From Agitococcus lubricus (GTDB lineage Bacteria; Pseudomonadota; Gammaproteobacteria; Pseudomonadales; Moraxellaceae), in assembly GCF_003051055.1 (NCBI RefSeq), contig NZ_QAON01000001.1:310001-374000 (forward strand): a stretch of 64,000 nucleotides of DNA, written 5' to 3'. Positions 45,819-58,505 of this stretch are shown here, in pieces (the stretch's first letter is position 1; each line of letters opens with the position of its first letter). A model generated the notes under the pieces. It saw nothing but the letters and a program-made list of their open reading frames with translations, was not told the origin of the DNA and ran no database searches. The position numbers were made by a program, and so were the translations under genes.

Positions 45819-46973
45819 TCAAAAAGCCGCCTGATAAATGGCAAGCGCATCTGCTTCGGTGAGCTCACGCGGATTATTCACCAATAAGCGTTGTTGCTGC
45901 ATAGCGTCTTTCGCTAACATCGGCAAATCGGTTTCAGGTACATGTAATTTTCGTAATGAGTTGGGCAACTTCACCGCATGAATCAAAGTTTGCATCGCAT
46001 CAATAAAATACTCGGCTAAGGTAATTTGTTTAGCACGCGCATAAGGGTTAATAACATTGGCTAACTGGGCATACTCTGCGGTTGCCGCAGGTAAATTAAA
46101 ATGCAACACATGAGGCAAGACCAATGAATTACTCAGGCCATGCGAAATATGATAATGCCCACCTAAAGGATAGGCTAATGCATGAACCGCAGCGACAGGC
46201 GCATTGGCAAAGGCCTGCCCTGCCAACATCGCACCGTATAACATGGCACTACGCGCAATCAGGTTATGCCCCTCTTCGACAGCCGTGACAATATGACGCG
46301 ACAATAAACGCAAGGCCTCACAGGCCAATAAATCAGAGTAAGGGTTTTTACGATGCTTACTGGTATAGGCTTCAATGGCATGTACCATCGCATCAACCCC
46401 TGTTGCTGCTGTCACTTCTGGTGGTAGGCCTACGGTCAACTCAGCATCTAATATCGCAACATCTGCCAACAATAAGGGCGAGACAATACCCTGTTTGGTA
46501 GTAGCCCCTGTTGTAATAATCGAAATCGGGGTCACTTCTGAACCCGTTCCCGCCGTAGTTGGAATTTGAATTAAAGGCAAACGCGAGCCTGTGGCATTAG
46601 CGACCCCATAAACGTGCGCTAGCTTCTGTGACGAGTAGGTCAATAAAGCGATGACCTTTGCTACATCCATCGAACTACCGCCTCCCAAACCAATCACACC
46701 ATCAATCTGCTGAGTACGGGCAAAATCTAAGGCTTGTTCAACGATATGCTCGGGTGGGTCTGCCACTACGTCCGTATAAACGATGGCGTCTATATGAGCC
46801 GCTTTGAGGCTATCCAGTGCAGGTTGAATCAATCCTGAAGCCACAATCCCTTTATCTGTAATAATTAACGCACGTGTTACCGCCAAGGATTTGGCGACTG
46901 TGCCTAATTGTTTGCCACAGCTACCTAAATCACTGATGACTGTTTTAATGGTTGCAAATGAAAAGCCTTGCAT
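45819..46973 (-). CDS. Iron-containing alcohol dehydrogenase
   Basis: This 384-residue group III ADH has the NAD site GGGSSMDVAK, TTAGTGSEVTPISI, and metal ligands in GVDAMVHAIEAYTSKHR and AVHALAYPLGGHYHISHGLSNSLVLPHVL. It is the first gene of a likely operon (ADH, thioesterase, ALDH, perhaps cytochrome c). A good GAGGGGG ribosome site precedes the ATG. Confidence 0.9.
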   Translation of the reverse strand: MQGFSFATIKTVISDLGSCGKQLGTVAKSLAVTRALIITDKGIVASGLIQPALDSLKAAHIDAIVYTDVVADPPEHIVEQALDFARTQQIDGVIGLGGGSSMDVAKVIALLTYSSQKLAHVYGVANATGSRLPLIQIPTTAGTGSEVTPISIITTGATTKQGIVSPLLLADVAILDAELTVGLPPEVTAATGVDAMVHAIEAYTSKHRKNPYSDLLACEALRLLSRHIVTAVEEGHNLIARSAMLYGAMLAGQAFANAPVAAVHALAYPLGGHYHISHGLSNSLVLPHVLHFNLPAATAEYAQLANVINPYARAKQITLAEYFIDAMQTLIHAVKLPNSLRKLHVPETDLPMLAKDAMQQQRLLVNNPRELTEADALAIYQAAF

Positions 46974-47190
46974 CTTAGCCCCCTCTTCCCTTTCTACCGC
47001 AAGTATGTATTGACCTCATCTAATCAGACAGGCTGATGGCTGCTATGATGATGCACCCTAAAGACTGGCATATGATTGATGATATCCTGTTAAGTTTTAT
47101 CCTTGCTTGTGAGTACAATTATTTCTTTTTAATGAATTTTTTAATCTGATTGTTAAAAAATACTCAGACATCTTACCGCAAAACACCAAT

Positions 47191-47219
47191 AAAAAAAGGG
47201 GCATTTTGCCCCCTTTTTT
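47191..47219. terminator. Terminator after gyrB
   Basis: AAAAAAAGGGGC-ATTTT-GCCCCCTTTTTT lies 20 bp past the gyrB stop on the minus strand; it is symmetric and probably works both ways. Confidence 0.9.
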
Positions 47220-47238
47220 GTCGATAAACCGTATCTAT

Positions 47239-49722
<2,484 letters not shown>

Positions 49723-49835
49723 TCACTGAATTTGACTTATAAATTCTTTATTTTCAGTAAGTTAGACCTACCAAATAATACTCTCAACAACAGTAAAAAG
49801 CCTTTTAAGGTCACATTTACTTACAAATGCAGCTT

Positions 49836-50909
49836 TTATACTGCATGAATCAAGCCTTGTTCCACGTGAAACAATTTAGCTTGCTTATCCAACTCACACA
49901 ATGTAGGCCATACAGAGTCAGCCTCCACTGCAGTGATTAAAATCTGAGCATCTAAGTAATGTAAATGCGTCAACAGTCTAGCTCGTGCAATCACATCTAA
50001 CTCAGACGCTAAATCATCCAATAACACGACACAGGATTTATTGATATGCGTTTTTAAGAACTCAACTTGAGCCAATTTTAAGGCACAAATCAACAGTTTT
50101 TTTTGACCTCTAGACAAGACTGCTTCTGCTAAACCCAACTCAGTTTTAAGTTTAATATCGGCTCGATGTGCCCCTAATTGTGTATAACCACGCACACGGT
50201 CTTTTATTCTTGAATCATATAACTGTTGCACAAGGTCTGTTTCAACATCAAAACCAGCACTATACTCTATTTTAATCGAGATTGCAGGCAACAACAAAGC
50301 AATAGATTTTGCCAAAAACAACTGCCACTGGCTCATTATTTGACTACGCATACCATGTAATAATAGTGCATAGCTTGCAATTTCTTTTTCCCAAATGACC
50401 AGTTGGTCATCAATATGAGTATCACTTTTGAGCAAGACATTTCGCTGCAATAAAGCACGCTGATAACGTTGCCATGTATGATAAAAATCTGGTTCCACGT
50501 GGAACACAATCCAATCCAATAACTGTCTTCTGGGTTTGCTACCACTATCTATTAAATCCATACTTTCTGGATGGATTAACTGCACAGGTAAATCATAGGC
50601 AAACTCAGCCATATTATTCACTAACACACCGTTACGTTTTAATAGCTGACCGCCATCATACAGCTTAGTAATGCCTAATTGTTGTCCCGAATAAAAACGG
50701 GCAAACACAGTACATTGTTGTTGCCCGTCTTGAATCACTTTACGTATTAATTGACTACGAAATGAACGCCCCATGGCCAATAAATAAACAGCCTCTAGTA
50801 AGGAGCTTTTGCCACTACCATTAAAACCATAAAATAAATTTAGGCGAGACAGCGTCAAACTGCACAACTGTAAGTTTCGCACATGAGAAACAGTAAGACG
50901 CTGCAACAT
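49836..50909 (-). CDS. recF: DNA recombination/repair protein RecF
   Basis: This 357-residue SMC-like ATPase has Walker A GFNGSGKSS at residues ~30-38, the signature region near LSRGQKKLLICALKLAQ and Walker B VVLLDDLASELD. With RecO/RecR it loads RecA at single-strand gaps. It starts 20 bp after dnaN; gyrB follows after 167 bp. Confidence 0.94.
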   Translation of the reverse strand: MLQRLTVSHVRNLQLCSLTLSRLNLFYGFNGSGKSSLLEAVYLLAMGRSFRSQLIRKVIQDGQQQCTVFARFYSGQQLGITKLYDGGQLLKRNGVLVNNMAEFAYDLPVQLIHPESMDLIDSGSKPRRQLLDWIVFHVEPDFYHTWQRYQRALLQRNVLLKSDTHIDDQLVIWEKEIASYALLLHGMRSQIMSQWQLFLAKSIALLLPAISIKIEYSAGFDVETDLVQQLYDSRIKDRVRGYTQLGAHRADIKLKTELGLAEAVLSRGQKKLLICALKLAQVEFLKTHINKSCVVLLDDLASELDVIARARLLTHLHYLDAQILITAVEADSVWPTLCELDKQAKLFHVEQGLIHAV

Positions 50910-50929
50910 AGAACAAACATCAGATAAAA

Positions 50930-52084
50930 TTACAAACGCATTGGCATGACAACATAAAGCGCATCTTGAGTATCTGTTTCTTGTATTAAGATAGAGGCAT
51001 TGGCATCACTTAATACCAACTTAGCATTCGTACCTTCTAACACATTCAATACATCCAACAAATACTGCACATTAAATGCAATTTCAAGACTTTCACCTTG
51101 ATACTCCACCACTAATTCTTCACGTGCTTCTTCTTGTTCAGGGTTATTGGCTTGAATGCATAACTCATTGTTTTGCAATAAGAATCTTACACCTTTATAT
51201 TTTTCATTGGTCAAAATAGATGCACGTTGTAAGGCTTGGCGAAAATCTTCGTGACTCAGTAATACGATTTTATCACCACCACGCGGTAACACGCGCTGAT
51301 AATCAGGAAATTTACCGTCAATCAATTTTGAGGTAAACGATACAAAACCTTCTATATTAGCATCTTCTTCTTTCTTTTTTCCAGTAGAAATTGGTAATGT
51401 CACTTGTAAGTGATTATTGCCAAAGGTCAGATGCAATGCACTGTCTTCATCTGCTAATAAACGTTGTAATTCTTGAACCCCTTTACGTGGGACAATCACT
51501 TGAATTTTTTCACTGGGTTCGGCTTCGGCAATCGCATCAAACAACGCCAAACGATGACCGTCTGTGGTCACTGTACGTAATTGATTTTGACTGACCTCAA
51601 ATAACATGCCCGTTAAATAATAACGCACATCTTGTTGTGCCATCGCAAATGCGGTTTTTTCGATTAAACGCTTTAAGTTACGCTGACTGACATTAAGAGA
51701 AAACGCCCCTGCATCTTCTTCTAAACTGGGAAAATCGTGAGCAGGGAGCGTGGCGAGCGAAAAACGACTACGGCCTGATTTAATCAATAACTTTTGTTCA
51801 TCCATGCTTAATTCGATATTGGCATTTGCAGGTAGCGATTTGCAAATATCTAATAATTTACGGCAAGGGATGGTAATTTCACCCGCTTGTGCCAATTGGT
51901 CTGGATTTAATTTTTGTGTCGCAACTAACTCCACCTCTAAATCTGTCCCTGTAAAGGAGATTTCATCTTGTTGTACACGCAATAATACATTCGCCAATAT
52001 CGGCATTGTATGCTTTTTTTCCACTACACCAGCCACTTGTTGTAATGGTTTTAATAATTGATCTCTACCTATAGATAATCTCAT
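50930..52084 (-). CDS. dnaN: DNA polymerase III beta sliding clamp
   Basis: The protein has 384 residues, with the three-domain clamp starting MRLSIGRDQLLKPLQQVAGVVEKKHTMPILANVLL and ending in DALYVVMPMRL, the peptide-binding C-terminus. It is slightly longer than E. coli DnaN (366), with a charged insert (TGKKKEEDANIEGF) in domain 2. The gap to dnaA is 12 bp. Confidence 0.96.
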   Translation of the reverse strand: MRLSIGRDQLLKPLQQVAGVVEKKHTMPILANVLLRVQQDEISFTGTDLEVELVATQKLNPDQLAQAGEITIPCRKLLDICKSLPANANIELSMDEQKLLIKSGRSRFSLATLPAHDFPSLEEDAGAFSLNVSQRNLKRLIEKTAFAMAQQDVRYYLTGMLFEVSQNQLRTVTTDGHRLALFDAIAEAEPSEKIQVIVPRKGVQELQRLLADEDSALHLTFGNNHLQVTLPISTGKKKEEDANIEGFVSFTSKLIDGKFPDYQRVLPRGGDKIVLLSHEDFRQALQRASILTNEKYKGVRFLLQNNELCIQANNPEQEEAREELVVEYQGESLEIAFNVQYLLDVLNVLEGTNAKLVLSDANASILIQETDTQDALYVVMPMRL

Positions 52085-52096
52085 GATACCTCCTCG

Positions 52097-53422
52097 TTAA
52101 CCATGTAAGGAACGAATTAAATTATGGTAATCTTCTGCCACTGTTTTATCTAACTTGCGTAATTCATCGACCTTTTCACACGCATGCATGACGGTGGAAT
52201 GGTCTCGTCCTTCAAATGCCAAACCAATATCAGGATAACTTTCGCCCGTTAATTCACGTGCTAATGCCATGGCAATTTGTCGTGGTCGTGCATATAACCT
52301 TAAACGTTTATGTCCCGTTAATTCGCGTAGGGGAATGCGATAATATTCAGCAACCACTTTTTGAATACTATCGATATTGATTTGTCGCGCTCTCACCGCC
52401 AATACATCTTTTAATGCATTTTTGACGATATCAATATCTATCGAACGCCCCTGAAAACGTGCTGTTGCTATCACTTTATTAAGTGCACCTTCTAATTCAC
52501 GCACGTTAGCCTGAATGTGTTGTGCAATAAATAAGGCCGCAGGTTTGGGTAACTCCATACGATTAATTTCTGCTTTTTTACGCAGAATGCCTACACGCGT
52601 TTCTAAATCAGGTGGTTCTAACTCTACCGCCAAGCCCCATGAAAATCGCGATTTTAATTGCTCGTCTAAGTCGGGAATCTCTTTAGGGTATCTATCCGAG
52701 GTTAAAATAATTTGACCTTTATTTTCTAACAACGAATTAAAGGTATAAAAAAACTCTTCTAAACTCGCGCCTTTACCTGCTAAAAAATGAATATCGTCAA
52801 TTAACAATAAATCAAGCGCACGACAGGATTTTTTGAAATCCTCTAATGCGCCACGCTGTAATGCGGCTACAAAACCACCCACAAATTTTTCGGACGTTAA
52901 ATACAACACACGTGCATCGCGTTTACGCTGAAGTAGGGCATGGCCTACTGCCTGCATCAAGTGCGTTTTTCCCAAACCTGTAGCGCCATACAAAAACAGT
53001 GGATTATGGCCTGTTGCAGCAGGATGACTAATCACATGCTGACAGGCGGCATACGCCATCTGGTTTGCCTTACCTTGAACAAAATTGTCAAAGGTAAATC
53101 CTTCGTTTAATGAGGTTTTTGGACGCTCAACAACGGAAGAGGGGAGGGGAGGGGAGGGGGGGACGACACTTTCATCAACCCGAACAAACTTGGTTCCCAC
53201 TTCCAATGATACGTTGGTGATACGTCCTTGGCTAAAATCAGCCGCTAATAAGCGAATACGTTCAAGGTATTTTTCGGCAATATGCTTACGAAAAAAAGGG
53301 TTAGGTGCTAATAAACGAATGGTTGTGTCGTTTTCTTCGACTTGAAGTGGACGAATCCACATGCCAAACAAATTCGCAGGCATTTCGTCTTGTAGACGGT
53401 CAAGACACAATGTCCAGATCAT
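52097..53422 (-). CDS. dnaA: Chromosomal replication initiator DnaA
   Basis: The protein has 441 residues. Domain I is MIWTLCLDRLQDEMPANLFGMWIRPLQ; domain II is short and proline-rich (VVPPSPPLPSSVVERP); domain III has Walker A GATGLGKTH, Walker B LLLIDDIHFL and the arginine finger box; domain IV has GHKRLRLYARPRQIAMALAREL and GRDHSTVMHA for DnaA-box binding. The codons of the PPSPPLPS linker form a perfect G-quadruplex motif on the plus strand. ATG 53422 has GGAGACTGAGG upstream. Confidence 0.97.
   Translation of the reverse strand: MIWTLCLDRLQDEMPANLFGMWIRPLQVEENDTTIRLLAPNPFFRKHIAEKYLERIRLLAADFSQGRITNVSLEVGTKFVRVDESVVPPSPPLPSSVVERPKTSLNEGFTFDNFVQGKANQMAYAACQHVISHPAATGHNPLFLYGATGLGKTHLMQAVGHALLQRKRDARVLYLTSEKFVGGFVAALQRGALEDFKKSCRALDLLLIDDIHFLAGKGASLEEFFYTFNSLLENKGQIILTSDRYPKEIPDLDEQLKSRFSWGLAVELEPPDLETRVGILRKKAEINRMELPKPAALFIAQHIQANVRELEGALNKVIATARFQGRSIDIDIVKNALKDVLAVRARQINIDSIQKVVAEYYRIPLRELTGHKRLRLYARPRQIAMALARELTGESYPDIGLAFEGRDHSTVMHACEKVDELRKLDKTVAEDYHNLIRSLHG
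53141..53162 (+). other. G-quadruplex motif within dnaA
   Basis: GGGGAGGGGAGGGGAGGGGG plus two more G form four runs of at least four G with single-A loops, on the plus (dnaA template) strand, about 260 bp inside dnaA from oriC. It codes for the proline-rich linker of DnaA. Confidence 0.85.
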
Positions 53423-53919
53423 CCTCAGTCTCCAATGCCATCAAAAAGGCTCGTCATTGTACGCAAGCCATCCTCATTTGTCAGCCCAAAAAATAGTAAA
53501 ACCAGATAAAAAAACCTGTGGATAACTTTGTGGATAAGTGCTGTGGATAAAATTCAAATTTCTGTGGATAAGTGTGTGGATAAGTTTTTAGGCAAAAAGT
53601 TATCCACATTTCATCCACAGGTTTATCCACAGGCTAAGTGGTTGATATTAAATAGAAATAGTGACTTATCCACAGAAAATGGCGATTTCCACTATAAATT
53701 CTAAATTTAAATTTATATATTAATTAATTAAATTTATAGTAGGTGGCTCAAATTTCTGTGGATAACTTTGGTTTGAGGAAATTTATTTACAAGTTATCCA
53801 CAGGCAAATCCACTGTGATTGAGATGATTTATTGTTTGACAGATGTCCCTTAAATACATAGAATGACCGCCTTTTTGAATGTGGCCAATTTTTGGCCGTA
53901 TAACGTTGAGTAAAAAATC
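53423..53919. other. oriC: Chromosomal replication origin oriC
   Basis: This intergenic region lies between divergent dnaA and rpmH. Ten perfect consensus DnaA boxes (TTATCCACA or complement) lie at 53517, 53529, 53542, 53563, 53575 (TGTGGATAA), 53600, 53623, 53666 (TTATCCACA), 53757 (TGTGGATAA) and 53794 (TTATCCACA), and a one-mismatch box at 53611. The first five point one way and the next three the other. An AT-only duplex-unwinding stretch spans 53701-53739. The rpmH promoter must lie in the last ~100 bp. No protein gene is present. Confidence 0.95.
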
Positions 53920-54054
53920 ATGAAGCGTACTTTTCAACCCAGCGAACTTAAACGCAAACGTACTCACGGTTTCCGCGCTCGTATGGCCGACAAAAATGGT
54001 CGTCAGGTTTTAGCACGTCGTCGCGCTAAAGGCCGTAAGCGTTTAACAGTGTGA
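53920..54054 (+). CDS. rpmH: 50S ribosomal protein L34
   Basis: The full 44-residue protein [20 protein letters not shown]...[12 protein letters not shown] is textbook L34. It is the first gene on the right of oriC. Its TGA overlaps the GTG start of rnpA (GTGA). Confidence 0.98.
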   Translation: MKRTFQPSELKRKRTHGFRARMADKNGRQVLARRRAKGRKRLTV

Positions 54055-54470
54055 GCCAGCTCAGACCCTATCTTTTTCGGCCTGAGCAACGTTTACGCAC
54101 TAGTGCAAGTTTTCAGGCCGTTTTTGATAGTCCTTTGTGTAAAGTGGCACAGCCACAATTTCTTGTACTTGTTGCAAAGAATCAACAACCTAAAACGCGA
54201 ATTGGTTTTGTTATCGCACGAAAAAAAGTGCGTTTTGCAGTAGAACGAAACCGTATCAAACGTTTAGTTCGCCAAAGTTTTCGTTTGCATCAGTATGAGT
54301 TGCCCGCCGTAGATATTGTGTTTATTGCTCGGCAAGGCATAGATAGTTTAGCTAATCACGAACTGACTAAGGCCTTAGACAAAACATGGCAGCAATTAAA
54401 CCGACGATATCATGCCTCGTTGAAGGCGACAGATGAAAATTCTATTTCTCATTCCCATCCGCGTGTATAA
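54051..54470 (+). CDS. rnpA: Ribonuclease P protein component
   Basis: The protein has 139 residues from GTG 54051. The RNR-type signature [29 protein letters not shown] is intact. It helps the RNase P RNA mature tRNA 5' ends. It overlaps yidD by 38 bp at its 3' end. Confidence 0.95.
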   Translation: MSQLRPYLFRPEQRLRTSASFQAVFDSPLCKVAQPQFLVLVAKNQQPKTRIGFVIARKKVRFAVERNRIKRLVRQSFRLHQYELPAVDIVFIARQGIDSLANHELTKALDKTWQQLNRRYHASLKATDENSISHSHPRV

Positions 54471-54672
54471 ATACGCAATCAGTCCTCTGATGGCGGGAAA
54501 TTGTCGTTATATTCCAACGTGTTCTACCTATGCCGAAGAGGCAATTCAAAAGCACGGTGCGCTTAAGGGCACTTATTTAGCATCAAAACGTATCCTACGT
54601 TGTCATCCTTGGGGCGGAGGGGGTTATGACCCTGTGCCAGATACCTTTTCTTGGTCTGCTGTGGAAAAATGA
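54433..54672 (+). CDS. yidD: Membrane protein insertion efficiency factor YidD
   Basis: This 79-residue protein has the family core [30 protein letters not shown] and [14 protein letters not shown]. It assists YidC-dependent insertion. The stop overlaps the yidC ATG (ATGA). Confidence 0.95.
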   Translation: MKILFLIPIRVYKYAISPLMAGNCRYIPTCSTYAEEAIQKHGALKGTYLASKRILRCHPWGGGGYDPVPDTFSWSAVEK

Positions 54673-56354
54673 CTATGCAATGGGCTCGTAATCTAATTTT
54701 GGTTGCCTTAGCGATCGTCAGTTATTTGCTGATTTTAGCGTGGCAAAAAGACTATGGTAATACAACCCCTAACACCAGTGCTGAAAGCGCCGTAAATCGC
54801 AGCGTTGAGCCTGTAAAATCGACAGATTTGCCAGCTCCTCCCCCTGCAAATTCGGATGTACCTACCGTAGCGAACGCATCAGCCGTGGCAGAGCTTAACT
54901 CGGTAGCCGCTGCAAGTACTGCATTGATTCATGTCAAAACCGATGTGCTGGACTTAAAAATTGACCCTGTAGGCGGCGATATTGTTAATTTATCCTTGCC
55001 AACCTATACCACAACGGTTGATAGTCAAGAGGCCTTCAAGTTACTACAAAATTCGCGTGAGCATACCTATATTGCTCAATCGGGATTAATTGGAACCAAT
55101 GGCCCTGACCAAAATCCGCAAGGTAGACCATTATATCGTGTAGCTAAACAGAATTATCAATTAACGAATCAAAATACCTTAGAGATTCCTTTTGTTTATA
55201 GCGATAATAATGGGGTCGAGATTCAAAAAATATTTACCTTTAACAAAGGAAAATATGAAATTGGTGTGCGTTATAACGTAATTAATCGTAGTCAAACACC
55301 TTGGCATGGTGTGATGTTTGCTCAATTAAAGCGTGATGCCAGTGAAGACCCCAGTAAAAACCATCAAGGTTTTGGGATGGTGACATACTTAGGTGGTGCT
55401 TGGGGAACAACAGAGAAAAATTATAATAAGATTTCTTTTGGCGATTTTAGTAAAGAGCCACTCAAAGAAAAAGTAACTGGCGGTTGGACTGCAATTGTTC
55501 AGCACTATTTTGTGACGGCATGGGTACCAGAAGCCAATACCAGTAATTATTTATCTACACGGTCTAATGACAAAGGTGAATATTTTATTGGCTTTACGTC
55601 TTCTGATTTAACAGTGAATCCTGGTTTGCAGCAAAGTGTAAAAGCAACGCTGTATGCGGGGCCTAAATTACAAGACCAATTAGCGAAGTTATCCACAGGT
55701 CTAGAGTTAACCGTCGATTATGGCTTTTTATGGTTTATTTCCCAGTTCTTATTTTGGGTATTGCAGTTATTGCATGGCTTTTTAGGAAACTGGGGCTGGT
55801 CGATTGTTTTCTTAACCTTATTTGTTAAATTAGCCTTCTTTCACTTATCGGCAACCAGTTATAAGTCGATGGCGAATATGCGTCGAGTCATGCCTGAAAT
55901 GCAACGCATTAAAGAGCAATATGGTAATGACCGCCAAAAAATGTCTCAGGCCATGATGAGTTTGTACCAAAAGGAAAAAATCAATCCTGTTGCGGGGTGT
56001 TTACCTATTTTAGTACAAATGCCCGTCTTTTTAGCCTTATATTGGACATTAATGGAAAGTGTTGAATTACGCCATGCGCCTTGGTTATTGTGGATTACTG
56101 ACTTAGCAGCGATGGATAAATATTTTGTTTTGCCGTTAATTATGGGTGTGACAATGTATATTCAGCAAATGTTAAACCCGCAGCCCACAGACCCTATGCA
56201 GGCTAAAGTATTAAAGATTATGCCAATTATGTTTACCGTCTTTATGCTGTGGTTTCCCTCAGGCTTGGTATTATATTGGGTGGTCAATAATATTTTATCG
56301 ATTGCGCAACAATGGGTTATCAATCGTCAAATTGAAGGCGCAGATAAAAAATAA
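54669..56354 (+). CDS. yidC: Membrane protein insertase YidC
   Basis: The protein has 561 residues from ATG 54669. An N-terminal signal-anchor helix, a large periplasmic domain (about 50-340) and five conserved helices ([80 protein letters not shown]) make the standard gammaproteobacterial form. One perfect DnaA box lies inside the gene at 55689. Confidence 0.96.
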   Translation: MTMQWARNLILVALAIVSYLLILAWQKDYGNTTPNTSAESAVNRSVEPVKSTDLPAPPPANSDVPTVANASAVAELNSVAAASTALIHVKTDVLDLKIDPVGGDIVNLSLPTYTTTVDSQEAFKLLQNSREHTYIAQSGLIGTNGPDQNPQGRPLYRVAKQNYQLTNQNTLEIPFVYSDNNGVEIQKIFTFNKGKYEIGVRYNVINRSQTPWHGVMFAQLKRDASEDPSKNHQGFGMVTYLGGAWGTTEKNYNKISFGDFSKEPLKEKVTGGWTAIVQHYFVTAWVPEANTSNYLSTRSNDKGEYFIGFTSSDLTVNPGLQQSVKATLYAGPKLQDQLAKLSTGLELTVDYGFLWFISQFLFWVLQLLHGFLGNWGWSIVFLTLFVKLAFFHLSATSYKSMANMRRVMPEMQRIKEQYGNDRQKMSQAMMSLYQKEKINPVAGCLPILVQMPVFLALYWTLMESVELRHAPWLLWITDLAAMDKYFVLPLIMGVTMYIQQMLNPQPTDPMQAKVLKIMPIMFTVFMLWFPSGLVLYWVVNNILSIAQQWVINRQIEGADKK

Positions 56355-56383
56355 ACAGACTGCGTACTTGGCGATATACGAAG

Positions 56384-56413
56384 GCTGCCCGTGTGGGTGG
56401 CCTTTGTTTTTTG
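56384..56413 (+). terminator. Terminator between yidC and mnmE
   Basis: AAGGCTGCCC-GTGT-GGGTGGCCTT forms a near-perfect hairpin followed by TGTTTTTT. Confidence 0.75.
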
Positions 56414-56449
56414 TATGCTAGATTTATCAGGCGAGATGAGAGTAAGAAT

Positions 56450-57916
56450 ATGGCCTTAATCAATACTCAAGATACGATTGCAGCAATTGCCACGCCGAAT
56501 GGTCGAGGCGGTGTAGGTATCATTCGTATTTCAGGCACACATGCCCTACAGATTGCGCAAACATTGACACAGGATAGCACCGAGTTCAAAGCGCGATATG
56601 CCCATTTTCGACGTTTTTATAGTGAGGATGGCGCTGTATTAGATGAAGGCTTACTCTTATATTTCCCGAATCCGCAGTCGTTTACAGGTGAAGATGTGGT
56701 GGAGTTACAGGGACATGGCGGCCCTGTGTTAATGGATATGTTACTTAAACGCGTGTTGGATTTGGGCGCGCGTATGGCGTTAGCGGGTGAGTTTTCTCAA
56801 CGTGCATTCTTAAACAATAAATTGGATTTAGCGCAAGCAGAAGCGATTGCCGACTTAATTGATGCGGCTTCTCAGGCTGCCGTTAAATCCGCATCGCGGT
56901 CATTACAAGGCGCGTTTTCGCAGCGTATCAATACGTTATTAGATAGCTTAATTTATCTGCGTTTATACGTGGAGGCAGCAATTGATTTTCCTGACGAGGA
57001 AATAGATTTTTTAAGTGATGGTGTGGTTGCAAATAAATTAGCTGAAGTACGGCAGCATGTAGACACGGTTTTAACAGAAGCAAAGCAGGGGGCGTTATTG
57101 CGTGAAGGGGTACGTGTCGTGATTGCGGGTAAACCTAACGCAGGTAAATCCAGTTTGTTGAATGCTTTGGCGGGTTATGAAGCGGCGATTGTCACAGACA
57201 TTGCAGGTACGACCCGTGATGTATTACGCGAGCAAATACATATTGACGGCTTGCCCTTACATATTATTGATACCGCAGGTCTACGTGAGACCAGTGATGC
57301 GGTCGAGCGTGAAGGTATTCGTCGGGCATATCACGAAATCAATCAAGCAGATGGCTTATTGTTGGTTTATGACTTATCCACAGAGTTATCCACATTGCCA
57401 GTCTGTTCTGTGGATAACTTGTCTGAGTCTGTGGATAAATCAGCCAGTTATCCACAAGCAGGGCACAAGTTATCCACAGCTTCACACCCGCTTGCGTTGG
57501 CCAAACAATTTTTTGACCCCTTACCTCCACCAGATAAACTCTGTTTTATCGCCAATAAAAGCGACCTCGTGCAGCAAGAAGCGCATTTAACGTGTGTGGA
57601 AGGGTATCCCCATATTACGGTGTCTGCGCGTCAGGGTGAGGGCTTAGCGTTGCTTAGACAGCATTTGAAAGCCTTAGTGGGGTATCAAGATGCAGAACAC
57701 AGCCCGTTTATTGCACGTCGTCGTCATTTAGAGGCACTTAAACGCACACAACAAGCCTTAGAACGTGCCAACCAGCAACTACAGGGGTTAGCCTTAGGTG
57801 AGTTGATGGCAGAAGATTTGCGTGCAGCACAAGAGGCATTGGGAGAAATTACGGGTGAGTTTACGGCTGATGATTTGTTAGGAAAAATTTTTAGCAGCTT
57901 TTGTATTGGAAAATAG
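56450..57916 (+). CDS. mnmE: tRNA modification GTPase MnmE with a DnaA-box-encoded insertion
   Basis: The protein has 488 residues from ATG 56450 ([29 protein letters not shown]). With MnmG it makes the cmnm5 modification of U34. G1 [10 protein letters not shown]2 TTRD, G3 DTAG, G4 NKSD and the C-terminal FCIGK are all intact. It is about 34 residues longer than E. coli MnmE. The extra part is at ~309-345 between G3 and G4, a Ser/Thr/Leu-rich segment ([23 protein letters not shown]) coded by six DnaA boxes. The frame is kept, so the protein is probably functional with an enlarged surface loop. Confidence 0.95.
   Translation: MALINTQDTIAAIATPNGRGGVGIIRISGTHALQIAQTLTQDSTEFKARYAHFRRFYSEDGAVLDEGLLLYFPNPQSFTGEDVVELQGHGGPVLMDMLLKRVLDLGARMALAGEFSQRAFLNNKLDLAQAEAIADLIDAASQAAVKSASRSLQGAFSQRINTLLDSLIYLRLYVEAAIDFPDEEIDFLSDGVVANKLAEVRQHVDTVLTEAKQGALLREGVRVVIAGKPNAGKSSLLNALAGYEAAIVTDIAGTTRDVLREQIHIDGLPLHIIDTAGLRETSDAVEREGIRRAYHEINQADGLLLVYDLSTELSTLPVCSVDNLSESVDKSASYPQAGHKLSTASHPLALAKQFFDPLPPPDKLCFIANKSDLVQQEAHLTCVEGYPHITVSARQGEGLALLRQHLKALVGYQDAEHSPFIARRRHLEALKRTQQALERANQQLQGLALGELMAEDLRAAQEALGEITGEFTADDLLGKIFSSFCIGK
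57374..57478. promoter_or_regulatory. Cluster of six perfect DnaA boxes inside mnmE
   Basis: TTATCCACA lies at 57374, 57386, 57448 and 57470, and TGTGGATAA at 57409 and 57430. This density (six in 105 bp) is like that of oriC, while the rest of the window outside oriC shows only isolated copies (40010, 55689). It may titrate DnaA or form a second DnaA complex. Confidence 0.85.
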
Positions 57917-57924
57917 TTTAGGCC

Positions 57925-58021
57925 TAGACTGACACTTTTTATTCAGACAAGTTTTTAGGTGCTGTTTGCATTTTGATTGGCTCATACGCAAAACGTCAAC
58001 AGCCCCTGAGGTGTCAGTCTA
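57925..58021. repeat. MITE-like element, copy C
   Basis: The ends TAGACTGACAC and GTGTCAGTCTA are perfect 11-bp inverted repeats. The inner arms (TTAGGTGCTGTTTGCATTTTG and, on the complement, CAGGGGCTGTTGACGTTTTG) match copy A. GGCTCATACGC in the middle matches copy A GGCTCAGACGC. It starts 9 bp after the mnmE stop and may also act as its terminator. Confidence 0.65.
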
Positions 58022-58488
58022 AGATTATCGTTGTCTCAGTCATGAACAAAATACACATCATCACGCGTTTATTCGTTGCAGTTCGGATTTTTATTCATCA
58101 AACAGACCTCTAAAACATCCGTCATTTCTTTAGATATCATATTCGATCTCAGCCAATTTTTGGCGGCTACAACACTTACCTAAGATAGTTTTGTTGATAG
58201 CTGGCAATCTTTTGACGCAGTTTTTCTGTAATCCTAGCTTAATGTGTGTCTTAAACCTTTCTGTGCTATTTATTTGGCTCTTCAATACCTAATATTTGTA
58301 AGTTGTTGATAATCATCATATTTGCTAAATAAAAATCTCAGTTTTTGTTTGATTTTTATTCATATTTAACCCATTATCTAAGGTAATCTTGCCTTTTTTT
58401 TATCCAAAAAGAGATGTTTGGGTTTAACAAATCAAAATCAATCCGATGAAAAAGTGACATAAAAAAGAAAAAACTCATAAATTGTCAG

Positions 58489-58505
58489 GTGTATTTAAAA
58501 TACAC
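58489..58505. promoter_or_regulatory. 17-bp palindrome upstream of the OYE gene
   Basis: GTGTATTT-A-AAATACAC is perfect, inside very AT-rich sequence 244 bp before the OYE start. It could be a repressor operator (Old Yellow Enzymes are often TetR-controlled), but the distance is long and no regulator gene is adjacent. Confidence 0.35.

Noticed and set aside
53141..53162. Sequencing artefact explanation for the G-rich tract in dnaA
   Set aside because: It keeps the dnaA frame and encodes a plausible proline-rich linker, so it is treated as real, though homopolymer lengths deserve a read check.
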